64,000 bases of DNA from Bacteroidales bacterium (GTDB lineage: Bacteria; Bacteroidota; Bacteroidia; Bacteroidales; UBA12077): assembly GCA_016342685.1 (NCBI GenBank), contig JAEINU010000002.1, forward strand, positions 1 through 64,000, written 5' to 3'. How positions within the stretch are numbered: position 1 is the first letter of the stretch; the number at the start of each line of letters is the position of its first letter. The translations under genes and the position numbers were made by a program. The notes beneath the pieces were generated by a model. The model was given only the letters and a program-made list of their open reading frames with translations. It ran no database searches and was not told where the DNA came from. Below are positions 8,422 through 17,705 of the stretch, one piece after another.

Positions 8422-9408
8422 ATGAACAACACGAATTACCTCAATATACTTAAAGAATCATCACAAAAATTAATTAACTGTAAAAATGATTTCTTTCTTA
8501 TGAAACAAGCAGTTGATAACTTATACGAAATTTTCAAGTCTATCACCGATATCGATATCAACAATTTAAATGAGGGAGATATTTTACTCCCTACGGGCAA
8601 AGCTATCTCACCCTCAGCAGCTGCACATTGCCTTCTGGAAATGAAAAGAACGGCTATTTTCCTTAGAGGAATAAAAAAGGCAATTGATCAAAAATTAGAA
8701 AATCTTGATAGGGCTATAAATATTTTATATGCTGGATGTGGCCCATATGGAACTTTAATAACTCCTTTACTTACATTATATAGTTCAGATGAAATTAAAA
8801 TAACGTTTCTGGATATAAATCAGATTTCGCTAAATGCAGTCGAGAAATTGGTAACCAACTTAGGCTATGAAAATTTTATTGAGGACTATGTTTTAGAAGA
8901 TGCCTCGAATTACAAGATTAATAAAGATTATGATATTGTTATCTCTGAAACAATGCAAGCTTGCTTGCAAAACGAACCTCAAGTTAGCATAATGCAAAAT
9001 TTAATCCCCCAATTAAATGAACATGCTATATTTATCCCACAACAAATAACTATTGATGCCTATCTAAAGAATCCCGGTAAGTGGAATGATAAAAAGCAAC
9101 AAAGAACTGGTATCGAATCAAAAATTTTAAAGGCATTATTCTCGGTTAATAAAACGAATCTTGATACAAATCATTTTAAAGAAATTGTACAAATTCCAGA
9201 AAACTTGAATGGATTTATCGAATTGATGCTCCATACTACAATAATTATTTTTAAAGATGAGATACTAGGAGTAAATGATTGCAGCCTTAACTCACCCAGA
9301 AAATTCTATGAATTTAAGGAGCGATATGCCAATTCAATAGAGTTTTGGTATTCATTATTACCTCAACCTTCAATTGAATGCAGGGTACTTGATTTTGTAG
9401 AAAAATAA
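8422..9408 (+). CDS. class I SAM-dependent methyltransferase, protein-arginine-methyltransferase-like
   Basis: The 328-residue protein has a methyltransferase motif I at residues 101-110 (ILYAGCGPYG) and an acidic end of beta 2 (ITFLDINQ). A later stretch, DIVISETMQACLQNEPQ, recalls the acidic double-E region of arginine methyltransferases, followed by a beta-rich half starting near FIPQQITIDAYL. An N-terminal helical region (1-100) carries LLPTGKAISPSAAAHCL. It is transcribed away from the collar genes and may share their control region. The substrate is unknown. The arginine methyltransferase link rests on pattern only; a small-molecule methyltransferase is equally possible. Confidence 0.6.
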   Translation: MNNTNYLNILKESSQKLINCKNDFFLMKQAVDNLYEIFKSITDIDINNLNEGDILLPTGKAISPSAAAHCLLEMKRTAIFLRGIKKAIDQKLENLDRAINILYAGCGPYGTLITPLLTLYSSDEIKITFLDINQISLNAVEKLVTNLGYENFIEDYVLEDASNYKINKDYDIVISETMQACLQNEPQVSIMQNLIPQLNEHAIFIPQQITIDAYLKNPGKWNDKKQQRTGIESKILKALFSVNKTNLDTNHFKEIVQIPENLNGFIELMLHTTIIIFKDEILGVNDCSLNSPRKFYEFKERYANSIEFWYSLLPQPSIECRVLDFVEK

Positions 9409-9514
9409 AACTGATTCTTTCATTAATCTTTAATTTCCCAAGCAATAACAATATTGGTTTTTAGATCAATATTGGAAGGAGTTAAACTAAATATAATAAA
9501 AACTTATGATTTTT

Positions 9515-10165
9515 CTACCTCACGTGATATCGAATTAGTCTACTTTCCATAGAATCTGGAGCTTCCAGCCAAAAATATGAACTTAATACTCGCCCCACTC
9601 CATTTGCATAATATGAATTTGTATATCTCGGATCGTGGTTATGATTTTCTCGTTTGTCAATTACAGTTCCTCTAACATTTAAGACCTCAAATTCTCCAGC
9701 AGGAACACTTATCATAATTTCCGTATTTTCCATTCTATATGAGCAGGTATAAATCGTATCACCCAATCCACCTAGCTGAGTTTCTTTATATATAGTATCT
9801 ATAAAATTATCTTCTGAAAATCTTCTTCGTCCATTTTCATCAACAATATAACCAGAAGAATCTCTTAAAAAATCTATAAATTCCTTTTCTGTTCCATCGC
9901 TATACATCTTGGTCTTTGTAAAAACATAGAACGTATTGTTATTAATTAATGTATCGCCAACAATAATAATACTGTCAAATTTGGATGTTTCCGTTGATAT
10001 ACCATCCGCATCAATATTAAACTCTTGATAAACCCAATAATTTCCAATATCTAATGGTAAATAGTTAATAGTAGAGTTGATATTAATATTAATATTAATA
10101 TCATTACCTTTCTGGCAAGATGCAAATACTATGATTGAAACTGCTACAACAAATAAATTTTTCAT
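9515..10165 (-). CDS. hypothetical lipoprotein
   Basis: The 216-residue protein has a signal peptide ending in the lipobox FASC (Cys17), so it should be acylated by Lgt and held at the outer or inner membrane. Just after the Cys comes a short Asn-Ile repeat (NININININ) encoded by a hexamer ATTAAT run near 10079-10102. The body begins YLPLDIGNYWVYQ, a motif shared by many Bacteroidota lipoproteins of unknown function, and is rich in beta strands. It stands alone between the methyltransferase and the deaminase. No function can be assigned. Confidence 0.75.
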   Translation of the reverse strand: MKNLFVVAVSIIVFASCQKGNDININININSTINYLPLDIGNYWVYQEFNIDADGISTETSKFDSIIIVGDTLINNNTFYVFTKTKMYSDGTEKEFIDFLRDSSGYIVDENGRRRFSEDNFIDTIYKETQLGGLGDTIYTCSYRMENTEIMISVPAGEFEVLNVRGTVIDKRENHNHDPRYTNSYYANGVGRVLSSYFWLEAPDSMESRLIRYHVR

Positions 10166-10292
10166 TTTTAAAGGGTTAAGTGTACAAATTAGTTAGTTAA
10201 TAAAGTGTAGCAATTTACCATAGGCTTGTTATATTTTCTGATTAACGAATTAAACAAGATATTATTATCTATAATTCAAAAGGAAATATAAA

Positions 10293-10727
10293 TTACAAAT
10301 CTCCAATATCTTCATTCCATAAATGTGGAGATTTCTCAATAAAATCTGACATCATCTCAATACATTCAGGTAAATTTAAGTCAACAACCTCAACACCATG
10401 TTCTTCCATAAATTTTCGTGCTCCTGAAAAAGTTTTCGATTCGCCAACAATAACTTTCGGGATCTTAAACTGCACAATAGTTCCAGCACACATATAACAT
10501 GGCATTAGAGTTGAATATATTACGGTATCTTTATAACTTCCTATTCTTCCTGCGTTATTTAAACAATCCATTTCGCCATGAAGAATTGGATTATCTTCCT
10601 GAACGCGCTTATTGTGCCCACGAGATACAATCTTGTTGTTTTTCACTAAAACAGAACCAATTGGAATACCTCCTTCGGCAAGACTTTTTCTTGCCTCCTG
10701 AATCGATTCTTTCATAAAATCATCCAT
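10293..10727 (-). CDS. cytosine deaminase, yeast (Fcy1) type
   Basis: This zinc deaminase of the cytidine deaminase superfamily should convert cytosine to uracil and ammonia for pyrimidine salvage. With ATG at 10727 it has 144 residues. The zinc site is H50-G-E52 in ILHGEMDCL plus C77 and C80 in MPCYMC. The C-terminal end FIEKSPHLWNEDIGDL matches the yeast cytosine deaminase tail (FIDERPQDWFEDIGE from memory) better than bacterial tRNA or guanine deaminases. A ten-residue longer frame begins with TTG at 10757 and is less likely. The gene stands 51 bases beyond the start side of the TPR gene stop and probably has its own promoter. Guanine deaminase is the main alternative. Confidence 0.75.
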   Translation of the reverse strand: MDDFMKESIQEARKSLAEGGIPIGSVLVKNNKIVSRGHNKRVQEDNPILHGEMDCLNNAGRIGSYKDTVIYSTLMPCYMCAGTIVQFKIPKVIVGESKTFSGARKFMEEHGVEVVDLNLPECIEMMSDFIEKSPHLWNEDIGDL

Positions 10728-10808
10728 TATATCTTTTTTATAAAATTTTCTTATCAATATTATAAATCATTATTGGTTTAATCTGATGTGCAAATCATTG
10801 AATTCAAA

Positions 10809-11996
10809 TCACTTACAATACCTTTCGATATATTTAACAGCTTCGTAACTTCCGTAGCGCTTAGCTTTTGTCCAATCGGAGCAGGCTCCTTTTTGATCGC
10901 CCAATTTTAATCTGGCAAATCCCTTTTTCGCATACACTTCTCCGTTGTAAGGTTCTATATCCAAATACATGGAGTAATCAAAAACAGCAAACTTATACGT
11001 ATTTGTTGCCATGTAAATATCGCCTCGGATTTCGTAGGCTTCTTTACTTTGCTCTATTTCCAAGACTTTGTTTATAGATTTTAATGCCGATAAATTATCG
11101 CCTGTTTTGAAATATGCTTTGCTATTTAGTTGTAAAACTTCAACATTTTCTGGTGAGAGTTCTAAAATTGAATTTGATATATTTACGGCTTGCACATAGG
11201 CACTATTTAATACTAGTACATTTAATTTGAGTATATAATTTTCAAGAACATAAGGATCCTTTCGGATTAATCTATCTGTATTTTCCAAAGCCACAGAATA
11301 ATTCTTCATTTTAATATTTACATTCGCTTTTTGCCTATAAAATTCAGTTTTAGATCTTTCCAAACTAATCGCTTTATCAATTGCAAAATTTGACTTTCGA
11401 TAATCCTTTAGAAAATAACTTATTTTACTTTGTAAAAAATAAGCATCTGCATTAGTTGGGTTTCGTGATATTATTTCATCAATCAGAAACAATGCCTGCG
11501 AATAATTATGCGATTGAACTAAATTCTCTACCTGATACAATTGCTTCTCGACATCGGAATACGTGTTTTTATTTAAGATATCAGATTGGAAATCTGCAAA
11601 ATCTTCCTTTGTTAATAGATCGTACAAGGGTATTTTATACTGCGAACTTAGATTCTCATGCAATGAAAGTTCAAAATTTTCATTATCACCAAGCTCCTTA
11701 TATATCAGCATCCTACAAACACTTGAATAGGAAGTACTCTGCCGATCTACCTTTTTGCAAAGGAAAATTGCTTCTTGATACTGCTTAAGTTTATAAAGAA
11801 CTTCGATTTTAGCCATTTGAAACTCCTGCTTTGGATTTTCCTTTATAAGTTGATCTAACAATATTTTTGCTTGATTATAGTCTCCTTTCTCAATTAAAAT
11901 AAAAGGTTTCAACTCCTTTATATTCAAATTTTGGGCAAATCCGGTAAACGAATAAATCAATAATATAAAAAGTCCTATGTGTTTAAGTTTATTCAT
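10809..11996 (-). CDS. secreted TPR-repeat protein
   Basis: The 395-residue protein has an N-terminal signal peptide ending near GFAQ (residue 22). Its body is tetratricopeptide repeats from about residue 30 to 390, for example KGDYNQAKILLDQLIKENP, NYSQALFLIDEIISRNPTNADAYF and DNLSALKSINKVLEI. It probably lies in the periplasm as a protein-protein scaffold. Its start overlaps the end of the T9SS type B gene by 8 bases, so the two are probably translated together. TPR proteins are often found beside sorting-domain proteins in gliding and T9SS loci, which supports a surface-assembly role by inference only. Confidence 0.8.
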   Translation of the reverse strand: MNKLKHIGLFILLIYSFTGFAQNLNIKELKPFILIEKGDYNQAKILLDQLIKENPKQEFQMAKIEVLYKLKQYQEAIFLCKKVDRQSTSYSSVCRMLIYKELGDNENFELSLHENLSSQYKIPLYDLLTKEDFADFQSDILNKNTYSDVEKQLYQVENLVQSHNYSQALFLIDEIISRNPTNADAYFLQSKISYFLKDYRKSNFAIDKAISLERSKTEFYRQKANVNIKMKNYSVALENTDRLIRKDPYVLENYILKLNVLVLNSAYVQAVNISNSILELSPENVEVLQLNSKAYFKTGDNLSALKSINKVLEIEQSKEAYEIRGDIYMATNTYKFAVFDYSMYLDIEPYNGEVYAKKGFARLKLGDQKGACSDWTKAKRYGSYEAVKYIERYCK

Positions 11997-14601
11997 AGTT
12001 CACATTCCCCTTTCCATTTTCTGAGTAAACATGAATAAAGCCAACAATATTTCTTAATTCTAATCCAGATATTCGAGGTTCCCACACATCACATAAATAA
12101 TAATATACTCCTGATGAAACCATTTTGTTTGAATTCTGAATTTTCCCATCCCACTCTATTAATGGATTGTCGGTTTGAAAAACCAATTCCCCCAAACGAT
12201 TAAATATTTTCATATCAATCTTTTTAACATATCCCAATGGATTTGTTGCGGTGTAAAGGTCATTTATTCCATCTCCATTCGGAGAAAAAACATTCGGCAA
12301 CTCATAATAGGAACAATTATCAACACATTGCAGAAAGGATAAATCGCTTACATTATAAAATGAATCGACAGCTGCAACTGCGTAACAGCCTCCCATACTT
12401 CCTTCCGGAAAATGTTCATATATTATTGTTTCGGAATCATTAATTCGATCAATCGAATCAAGTTGCTGCCCTGCCAAATTTGAATAATAAATATTATATG
12501 CAATTACATCATTGGCACAACTTAAGTTTGGATTGTTCCAACTAAGAATATTTTTTAAACTATCGCACGATGATTTTACCTTTAAACTTGGAGGACACGG
12601 TCGTTGAAAGTCTTCAGGAGTCTGGCAAACTTCATTTGACCAATTTATTGTTGGGCGCTCTGCCCCCATGCTGGTATAAGTTCCAACACTTTTTACTTTA
12701 TAACAATAACTGGAACCATTCTTTAGTCCAATATCGGTATATTCTCTACTGGTTGAATATGCTATTGAATCATAAAGCATTGTCGCATTATTCAATCGAT
12801 ATATTACATATTCGTTATCGAGCCACGGAGTATTTTTACTTATCGTTATTTTAACTGCATTATCGGATGGTTCTGTTGTAAGAAACATCGAAGATGCTAA
12901 TGGTGGCGTTCCTATTCGAAAACGATTTCCTGGAGCATCGTTATATAACTCAATCTCGTATGAATACTGGGATGTTTTAGTATCCAAATTAATATCGGAG
13001 TACGTAGTATCTTTTAATCCTGAAATAGAATCAACTAATTGAAAATGCATACCAATGGCATCATTCGATCTATTAATGAGATATTTAAAAGGCCCTGTTG
13101 CCCCTGCAACCGTATCTATCCTATCTGGAGTTAACCAACGAACAAATATCTCTCCATTAAACTCATCTGAGTTCTCGACACTAACGTTTGTCATTACTGG
13201 ATAGCCTGGCTCTAGGGCAGCGCAAAATTCATCTGAAGGATAGCTTTGACCTCCATTAATAAACTCAGCAACAATTCGATAACAATACTCAAATCCTTGC
13301 ACCAAACCTTCTCCATTATCGTTATCTATTAACAAAGTATCGCTTGTTTCACTTACAAATTCGTATCCTGAGCTTTCTGAAAGACCTGTTTCACAACTAT
13401 CCTGAATTAAATCCAAAGATCCAATCTTGCGATATACCAGATATTTTACGGGGTTACAATCTGGTGCTTTCCAATTTAATCTTATAAACGCATTTCCAGG
13501 TTCAGCTATTAATCCGGTTGGTTTTGGTCCAATAACTTTAACATCAAATTTATTTGTTCCGACTAACTTAACATCAGGGTGATTATCTCGTGCAGTTATA
13601 ACCACTCTAAAAGGTTCTTTACGAATATGATTGCAATTGGTAATCCATGTAAATTTTGTGATATTCTCACCAGCAGTATTCGATATAATTTCTGTTGTTG
13701 CTGGACTCGATTCAAACAAAAATGGACCTCCTGTTACAGTAACAGAAATATCATTTAAATCCTCGTCGGTGCTTCGGATTAAAACTGAAACTGTATCACC
13801 GGCAAGAACACATATATCGGGAATTGAATCTACAACCGGAGGAATATTTTCTGTCTCAAAAACGTCTATTTGCATATCGCGTGTTATAGCTCCAATTTGA
13901 ACACCACTTCGCCATTCGTTAATTTTTATTGCTATGTTATATTTCCCTGCTTCAGCTGGTGTATTCCATACTAAATCTCCCGATATAGCATCGGCATATA
14001 TTTCGGTTGTTGCTGCTGGCAATGAATAACCTTCAATTGGCTCACCATCTTCGCCCGTGCAATCAGTTAATAAATAAGATAAACTATCGCCATCTAAATC
14101 GTAAGCACTCGGATTATGAATAAATACTCGATACTGAGCTGCCTGATTAATTGGTGGATTTAATAAAATGGGAGTACTATTATATCCCAATGCAGGATTT
14201 ACAAATAAAGCTGTTTTAACAGAAAACACTGTATTAACTGAATTTGGAATATTCTCAACACCATAATTTCGATTCGGATCCTGAACCAGAATTTCATAAA
14301 TACCCGGGCCAGGAAAGGTGTGTTGAGCTACATAACGATTTCTACGATAATAATCGGGTAAATCAACAACTTCAATTCGCGGAACAGTCGTAAATGTGCC
14401 ATCTCCCCACTCTACTTCCAATTCCTCTCGTTCAACATTACTTAATAAATATGTATACGTTGTAATGGTTACCTCATATGTTAAATCGGAAATTTGTGTG
14501 TAGGTTATTTCTCCTGCTCTATTATGAGTTGCAAATATCTCACTGTTACAAAAAACAAGAAGAAAAAAAAGAATTACTATTTTATAAAATTTAGTTAACA
14601 T
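11989..14601 (-). CDS. large secreted protein with gliding-motility-type C-terminal domain (T9SS type B)
   Basis: With ATG at 14601 the protein has 870 residues (TTG at 14604 opens the frame). A signal peptide ends near EIFA. The body is a string of Ig-like and fibronectin III-like domains: a PKD-like start (GEITYTQISDLTYEVTITTYTY), cadherin-like segments around VPPVVDSIPDICVLAGD, and FN3-type repeats with FEYCYRIVAE and SYCYKVKSV. The C-terminus, NVFSPNGDGINDLY ... IFNRLGELVFQT ... WDGK ... SSGVYYY, is the CHU_C / gliding motility-associated sorting domain. It overlaps the upstream DUF6702 gene by 11 bases and the downstream TPR gene by 8. It is probably a cell-surface adhesin or matrix protein. 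Confidence 0.88.
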   Translation of the reverse strand: MLTKFYKIVILFFLLVFCNSEIFATHNRAGEITYTQISDLTYEVTITTYTYLLSNVEREELEVEWGDGTFTTVPRIEVVDLPDYYRRNRYVAQHTFPGPGIYEILVQDPNRNYGVENIPNSVNTVFSVKTALFVNPALGYNSTPILLNPPINQAAQYRVFIHNPSAYDLDGDSLSYLLTDCTGEDGEPIEGYSLPAATTEIYADAISGDLVWNTPAEAGKYNIAIKINEWRSGVQIGAITRDMQIDVFETENIPPVVDSIPDICVLAGDTVSVLIRSTDEDLNDISVTVTGGPFLFESSPATTEIISNTAGENITKFTWITNCNHIRKEPFRVVITARDNHPDVKLVGTNKFDVKVIGPKPTGLIAEPGNAFIRLNWKAPDCNPVKYLVYRKIGSLDLIQDSCETGLSESSGYEFVSETSDTLLIDNDNGEGLVQGFEYCYRIVAEFINGGQSYPSDEFCAALEPGYPVMTNVSVENSDEFNGEIFVRWLTPDRIDTVAGATGPFKYLINRSNDAIGMHFQLVDSISGLKDTTYSDINLDTKTSQYSYEIELYNDAPGNRFRIGTPPLASSMFLTTEPSDNAVKITISKNTPWLDNEYVIYRLNNATMLYDSIAYSTSREYTDIGLKNGSSYCYKVKSVGTYTSMGAERPTINWSNEVCQTPEDFQRPCPPSLKVKSSCDSLKNILSWNNPNLSCANDVIAYNIYYSNLAGQQLDSIDRINDSETIIYEHFPEGSMGGCYAVAAVDSFYNVSDLSFLQCVDNCSYYELPNVFSPNGDGINDLYTATNPLGYVKKIDMKIFNRLGELVFQTDNPLIEWDGKIQNSNKMVSSGVYYYLCDVWEPRISGLELRNIVGFIHVYSENGKGNVNYE

Positions 14602-15088
14602 CAAATATGTGTTCTTTATGTTTTAGGTTAAATTGAAAGCCATCGTTATAGTCGCCTGCTTTTAAAATAAGGAGGTTTTTTTGATCAAAATATAAATCTA
14701 AAAGTAAGGTATTTTTAATTTTTAATGATTCTATTTCATCGGTAATTTTCATTGTGTATGATAACCAAATAGCCTCATCGTTGATTTTATAATCTTTGAA
14801 ATAATATTTACATTCATTTTCATGAATTATTACTTTCAGATTTTTTCTTATGTAAGAATCTATTTCATCTTGATATTTATGAATAGAATCCTCATTTTCA
14901 AATTCAATATTCAGCTCATTTAAATGTACAAACAATAATTGAAAATCATCTTTAAAAATTTTGGTTGATAATTCAAGTTCACTCGTTTCTGGAAAATATT
15001 CCACATTGGTTACAGAAACATGAATCGGGTGAAACCAAAGGAATAAAAAGATGATTAATACCGATATCGTTTTAAATTGCACAATCAT
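14591..15088 (-). CDS. DUF6702 family protein
   Basis: The 165-residue protein has an N-terminal hydrophobic segment ending in FHPIHVSVTNVEYF, the characteristic opening of the DUF6702 family. It probably is exported or anchored in the membrane. The rest is beta-strand rich. It is the first gene of the overlapping run with the T9SS type B and TPR genes, and is divergent from a HupE/UreJ-like gene only 53 bases away. A DUF6702 gene beside a HupE-type gene recurs in Bacteroidota as I recall it. The biochemical role is unknown. Confidence 0.75.
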   Translation of the reverse strand: MIVQFKTISVLIIFLFLWFHPIHVSVTNVEYFPETSELELSTKIFKDDFQLLFVHLNELNIEFENEDSIHKYQDEIDSYIRKNLKVIIHENECKYYFKDYKINDEAIWLSYTMKITDEIESLKIKNTLLLDLYFDQKNLLILKAGDYNDGFQFNLKHKEHIFDVN

Positions 15089-15141
15089 ATGTTAAAATTA
15101 CTATTTTTTTATTTCTTTTACGGTACAGATAAAAAATCAAT

Positions 15142-15726
15142 ATGTCGATATTTAAATTATACCTTGAGCTTGGATTATCTCATATAACTGACTTACAGGG
15201 TTATGATCATATTTTATTCCTAATCACATTATGTGCCGTTTATTCATTTAGTCAATGGAGATCGATATTAATATTAATTACAGGATTTACTCTTGGACAC
15301 TGCACCACTCTTATTTTGGCTACACTCAAGCTTATTAATATTTCTGGTGATATTATTGAATTCTTAATTCCAGTTACCATTTTTATTACCGCAATTGCCA
15401 ATATAATTTATCGAAGTGAAAATCTTTCAAAGAGATTACAAATTTTTAAATACATAACTGCAATATTCTTCGGCCTAATACATGGTTTAGGCTTCTCAAA
15501 TTATTTAAAAAGTTTATTAGGATCAGAATCATCAATTATTAAACCACTTTTAGCTTTTAACATAGGTATTGAAATAGGTCAGATATTCGTTGTTGCAATC
15601 ATTTTAAGCTTTTCTGTTTTAGCTTTGTACCTTTTAAAACTAAAGAAACAAGACTGGAGTTTTATATTGTCTGGTTCGGGTTTAGGAATCTCTTTGATTC
15701 TTCTAATAGAACGTTTTCCTTTCTAG
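15142..15726 (+). CDS. HupE/UreJ family membrane protein
   Basis: The 194-residue integral membrane protein has about six hydrophobic segments. The family motifs are GLSHITDLQGYDHILFL (12-28), FTLGHCTTL (about 50-58) and FFGLIHGLGFS (about 110-120), with the conserved His residues of HupE/UreJ proteins thought to handle nickel or another metal. No hydrogenase or urease gene is present in the window, so the metal role is unproven here. In Bacteroidota this subtype typically pairs with DUF6702, which lies divergently next door. Confidence 0.8.
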   Translation: MSIFKLYLELGLSHITDLQGYDHILFLITLCAVYSFSQWRSILILITGFTLGHCTTLILATLKLINISGDIIEFLIPVTIFITAIANIIYRSENLSKRLQIFKYITAIFFGLIHGLGFSNYLKSLLGSESSIIKPLLAFNIGIEIGQIFVVAIILSFSVLALYLLKLKKQDWSFILSGSGLGISLILLIERFPF

Positions 15727-15819
15727 ACTGATAAAATTGAATTAAATCATTAGAATATACTTGGAAACTTGATAATTAATAAGTATTTTTCTCGTTACTT
15801 AACCCATTTTATGTTTATA

Positions 15820-17694
15820 ATGAAAAAGTTGTATTTCTTATTTCAAATAGCGGCTCTTGCCTTACTTAGTTTTACAGCAAATGGTCAGCAAATCGACAAT
15901 CTTCGTATTCGAACTTTGGAAAACAAAGTAAATCTGATTTACGACATTACGAATGAAAAATCTGGTCAACTATTTAATGTTAAAGTGTTATGCTCAAACA
16001 ATGGTGGTAAAACATTTGATATGACATTAAAATCAATTAGTGGTGATTATGGAAAAGGAACAGAAGGTGGTAAAGATAAAATCATTATTTGGGACGTTTT
16101 AAAAGATACAGAAAAGCTTAAGGGCAATTATGTTTTTAAAATTATAGCTGTTCCTGAACAAATTGAACACGCAACTGATCATGCTGAATCTTTTCATTTT
16201 GAATTGGTTGATTCGTACAAAAAAGATCACAATATAATTTGTGCACTAAAAGTAACAAATAATGGTGTAAAAAGAGATCTAAAAATCATTAATCGATTGG
16301 CAAAAATTTACGATGATAAAGGCAAAAAAATTGAAGCAAAATCATCAAAGTTGGGCCGAATTTATGGAAAAGATCGTCATTCTACACCTACACTTTCATT
16401 CATGCCCAATAGCACAAGCATGGCCTTTGTAAGTTTTCCTATTCCCGAAGGATTTTCTAAACGTATTAAAATGCTAGAATTGGGTGTTGAAGTACTTGAG
16501 ATTACTTATGGACTAGATTTAAAAACCGGAAATATTCAATTTAAAGATATTTCTCTCGACAATCCGAAAACACCCGCTAAAGCAGAATTAATTTCTCAAT
16601 CAATCGATCTTAATATTGGAATAGAAAATAGAAGTATTAAGGATTTAGAAGCCCCAAGCATTGCTTATTCAAATCCTGAATTTCAAACGAATAAAATCTT
16701 AAAAGTTCATAAAGAAGAATTATTAATTGAAGGAACTGTTGTTGATCAGAATGGAATATTTGAGATAACTGTAAATGGTATGAACGCCCAACTTGACGAG
16801 AATGGGAATTTTAAAGCTGATGCGTATCTAGTAGAAGGTAGTAATACTATTTTCTTTCGCGCTGTTGACACCTACCAAAATACAGTTGAAGAACAGTATA
16901 AAGTAAATTACATTCCATTAAACAAAAAAGATCAACGACAAACAAATAACAATACTGATCCTTCTATACTTGACAAAAAAGAAACAAAAAATGGAAAATA
17001 CTATGCATTATTAATTGGTGTAAATTCTTATCCCGATCCTGGAATAATGAATCTTGATCAACCATTTTCCGATGCTACAAAACTTTACAATACGCTTACA
17101 AGTAATTATACATTTGAAAAAGAGAATGTAAGCTTATTAAATAGTCCGACGCGTGAAGAGATTATTGCTGAACTAGATAGATTAAATCGATTGATAAAGG
17201 AAGATGATAACTTATTGATATTTTATGCTGGTCATGGCTATTGGGATACGCAAGATGAAGTTGGATATTGGATGCCTTCGGATGCAAAAAAATCAAATAC
17301 TGCAAATTGGATTCGAAATAGCACTGTGCGCGATTATTTACGCACGGTAAAAACAAAACACACATTGTTAATTGCGGATGCATGTTTTAGCGGGGGTATT
17401 TTTAAAACACGTAAAGCATTTTCTGATGCTCCAAAATCAATACAAAAGCTGTATGAATATCCAAGTAGAAAAGCAATGACTAGTGGCACTTTAAAGGAAG
17501 TTCCCGATAAAAGTGTATTTTTGTTATATCTTAACAAACGATTAACCGAAAACATTCAAGCATTTATATCTGCAGAAGAATTATTTGGCAGTTTTAAAAT
17601 TGCAGTTTTAAACAACAGTCCAAACGTTCCGCAATATGGCGAAATAAAGGATACAGGTGATGAAGGTGGTGATTTTATTTTTATAAAAAGATAA
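15820..17694 (+). CDS. secreted caspase-family (peptidase C14) protein
   Basis: I use ATG at 15820 because it gives a clean signal peptide (MKKLYFLFQIAALALLSF ... ANGQQ) and 624 residues; the longer frame needs TTG at 15769. The N-terminal half is beta-rich. A segment near residues 300-370 (ILKVHKEELLIEGTVVDQNG) resembles an Ig-like domain often placed before caspase domains. The caspase domain starts about residue 390 (YYALLIGVNSYPD). The catalytic dyad is His472 in FYAGHGYWD and Cys522 in LLIADACFSGG. The protein should act in the periplasm or at the surface. Its substrate is unknown. The gene just downstream may be linked. Confidence 0.85.
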   Translation: MKKLYFLFQIAALALLSFTANGQQIDNLRIRTLENKVNLIYDITNEKSGQLFNVKVLCSNNGGKTFDMTLKSISGDYGKGTEGGKDKIIIWDVLKDTEKLKGNYVFKIIAVPEQIEHATDHAESFHFELVDSYKKDHNIICALKVTNNGVKRDLKIINRLAKIYDDKGKKIEAKSSKLGRIYGKDRHSTPTLSFMPNSTSMAFVSFPIPEGFSKRIKMLELGVEVLEITYGLDLKTGNIQFKDISLDNPKTPAKAELISQSIDLNIGIENRSIKDLEAPSIAYSNPEFQTNKILKVHKEELLIEGTVVDQNGIFEITVNGMNAQLDENGNFKADAYLVEGSNTIFFRAVDTYQNTVEEQYKVNYIPLNKKDQRQTNNNTDPSILDKKETKNGKYYALLIGVNSYPDPGIMNLDQPFSDATKLYNTLTSNYTFEKENVSLLNSPTREEIIAELDRLNRLIKEDDNLLIFYAGHGYWDTQDEVGYWMPSDAKKSNTANWIRNSTVRDYLRTVKTKHTLLIADACFSGGIFKTRKAFSDAPKSIQKLYEYPSRKAMTSGTLKEVPDKSVFLLYLNKRLTENIQAFISAEELFGSFKIAVLNNSPNVPQYGEIKDTGDEGGDFIFIKR

Positions 17695-17705
17695 TACAGG
17701 AAGTT

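Noticed and set aside
9409-9514. Hairpin from the repeated CAATATTGG near 9450-9475
   Set aside because: CAATATTG is itself palindromic, the arms are short and no T-run follows, so it is not convincing as a terminator.
10079-10102. ATTAAT hexamer run as a phase-variation tract
   Set aside because: The unit is a multiple of three, so slippage would only change the Asn-Ile count and not the reading frame.
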